5,370 bases of DNA from an uncultured Anaerocolumna sp. (GTDB lineage Bacteria > Bacillota > Clostridia > Lachnospirales > Lachnospiraceae), in NCBI GenBank assembly GCA_937901695.1, contig CALDJN010000134.1:1-5370 (forward strand), given 5' to 3'. This document shows, in pieces, positions 4,767 to 5,370 of the stretch. Every line of letters begins with the position of its first letter. Position 1 is the stretch's first letter. The notes under the pieces were generated by a model. It did no database searches. It was not told the origin of the DNA and was given only the letters and a program-made list of their open reading frames with translations. A program made the translations under genes and the position numbers.

Positions 4767-5370
4767 TGTGAATCCTCCCTTTCATTTCTTCTATATGATT
4801 TAAATTTATGTAATAATTGCCCAAAATATATTCTCCGTTTCGCTTATCGCCATGAAAGTCTGAACCACCTGTCTTAAAAAGGCCATAAGCGTCAGCCAAA
4901 TCTATATTATCCAAAACATCTTTATGAGAATGTTTAGAATGAATCACCTCTATGCCATCAATACCTTGTGCTATCAAATCATTAATTATGTTTTTTTTCT
5001 TAATCAGTCCTGGATGAGCAAGTACAGCTAATCCATTTGCTTTATGGATTAAGTTTATTGCCTTAGATGTTTCAAGCTTGAATCTTTCTACATAAGCTGG
5101 TTTGTTTTTCCCTAAATATTTATTAAAAGCTTCTTCCATGCTCCTTACATATTTTTTTTCAATCAATGTTCTACCAATATGAGGTCTCCCTATGAGGCTT
5201 CCCTTAATATTTTTTTTGACTTCATCAACAGATATATTGATTCCAATATTATTTAATTTTGAAATGATTTTAATACCTCTTAAATATCTTTCTTCCTTTA
5301 ATACTTTGGTTACATTAATTATATCAGATAACTTATAATCAATGAAATATCCTAATAGATGAACTTCTTC
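4753..5370 (-). CDS. PHP-domain phosphoesterase (YciV/TrpH, nucleoside bisphosphatase-like), 5' end outside the window
   Basis: The frame is open from the window edge (5370) to TAA 4755-4753, giving 205 C-terminal residues. The TTG at 5166 is an internal Leu codon: the codons before it encode EEVHLLGYFID (1-11) and GRPHIGR (61-67), both typical of the family. Further motifs are YLGKNKPAYV (85-94), LAVLAHPGL (114-122), DGIEVIHSKHSH (138-149) and GGSDFHGD (168-175). The histidines and Asp171/His173 are the expected metal ligands of a PHP active site. The N-terminal DxHxHS metal motif must lie in the missing part; family members have about 280 residues, so roughly 75 are absent. Characterised relatives (YciV/RNase AM, Cv1693) remove phosphate from 3',5'-nucleoside bisphosphates or trim short RNA. 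Substrate here is inferred. It is upstream of and overlaps padR, suggesting one operon. Confidence 0.87.
   Translation of the reverse strand, partial: EEVHLLGYFIDYKLSDIINVTKVLKEERYLRGIKIISKLNNIGINISVDEVKKNIKGSLIGRPHIGRTLIEKKYVRSMEEAFNKYLGKNKPAYVERFKLETSKAINLIHKANGLAVLAHPGLIKKKNIINDLIAQGIDGIEVIHSKHSHKDVLDNIDLADAYGLFKTGGSDFHGDKRNGEYILGNYYINLNHIEEMKGRIHIGKL
4774..4779 (-). promoter_or_regulatory. padR ribosome binding site inside the PHP gene
   Basis: GGGAGG on the - strand, 7 nt before TTG 4766. It is located within the last codons of the upstream gene, where it encodes part of MKGRI. It is the main evidence for the TTG start. Confidence 0.75.

Noticed and set aside
1..5370. CRISPR array, tRNA, rRNA, insertion sequence or prophage structural genes.
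   Set aside because: No regularly spaced repeats, no tRNA-like cloverleaf, no transposase and no phage genes were seen; the recombinase alone does not indicate a mobile element.

Overview
The window looks like chromosome of a low-GC Gram-positive anaerobe of the Clostridia (in the broad sense). The DNA is strongly A/T-rich, ribosome binding sites are strong and purine-rich (GGAGG type), GTG and TTG starts are used alongside ATG, and the order YnbB-like lyase / lexA / divergent LysM protein is typical of Firmicutes. I cannot fix genus or species from the sequence alone.

Left part (1-1630): the 3' end of a PLP-dependent methionine gamma-lyase / 'aluminium resistance' family gene (ynbB-like, + strand) converges on lexA (- strand). 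A hairpin that contains parts of both stop codons separates them. lexA is divergent from a 105-residue membrane-anchored LysM protein resembling the SOS cell-division suppressor YneA. The 202-bp region between their start codons holds a good promoter for each gene and three LexA-box-like dyads: one on the lexA -35, one inside the yneA spacer and one just past the yneA start site. This is a compact SOS switch: DNA damage leads to LexA self-cleavage, which derepresses both lexA and the division inhibitor.

Middle (1589-3102): yneA converges on a XerC/XerD-type tyrosine recombinase (- strand) through a second shared bidirectional terminator that also encodes the last residues of both proteins. 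Directly upstream of the recombinase ribosome binding site is a perfect 17-bp inverted repeat. Beyond it lies exactly 400 bp of gene-free A/T-rich DNA, closed on the far side by a perfect 19-bp inverted repeat that probably ends the aminotransferase transcript. The 400 bp are not featureless. They contain two ATGCAA-N9-TTGCAT dyads with identical spacing plus a third half-site one helical turn further on, and a compound dyad that shares its core with the 19-bp hairpin. This is the least explained part of the window.

Right part (3103-5370): three co-oriented genes on the - strand. In transcription order they are a PHP-domain phosphoesterase (5' end outside the window), a PadR-family regulator that starts at TTG inside the end of the PHP gene, and a class I aspartate aminotransferase 83 bp further on. 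The first two are almost certainly translationally coupled. The aminotransferase may be in the same transcript or have its own weak promoter.

I do not see a clear new multi-gene system. The best leads are the non-coding structures around the recombinase and the triple-operator SOS control region.
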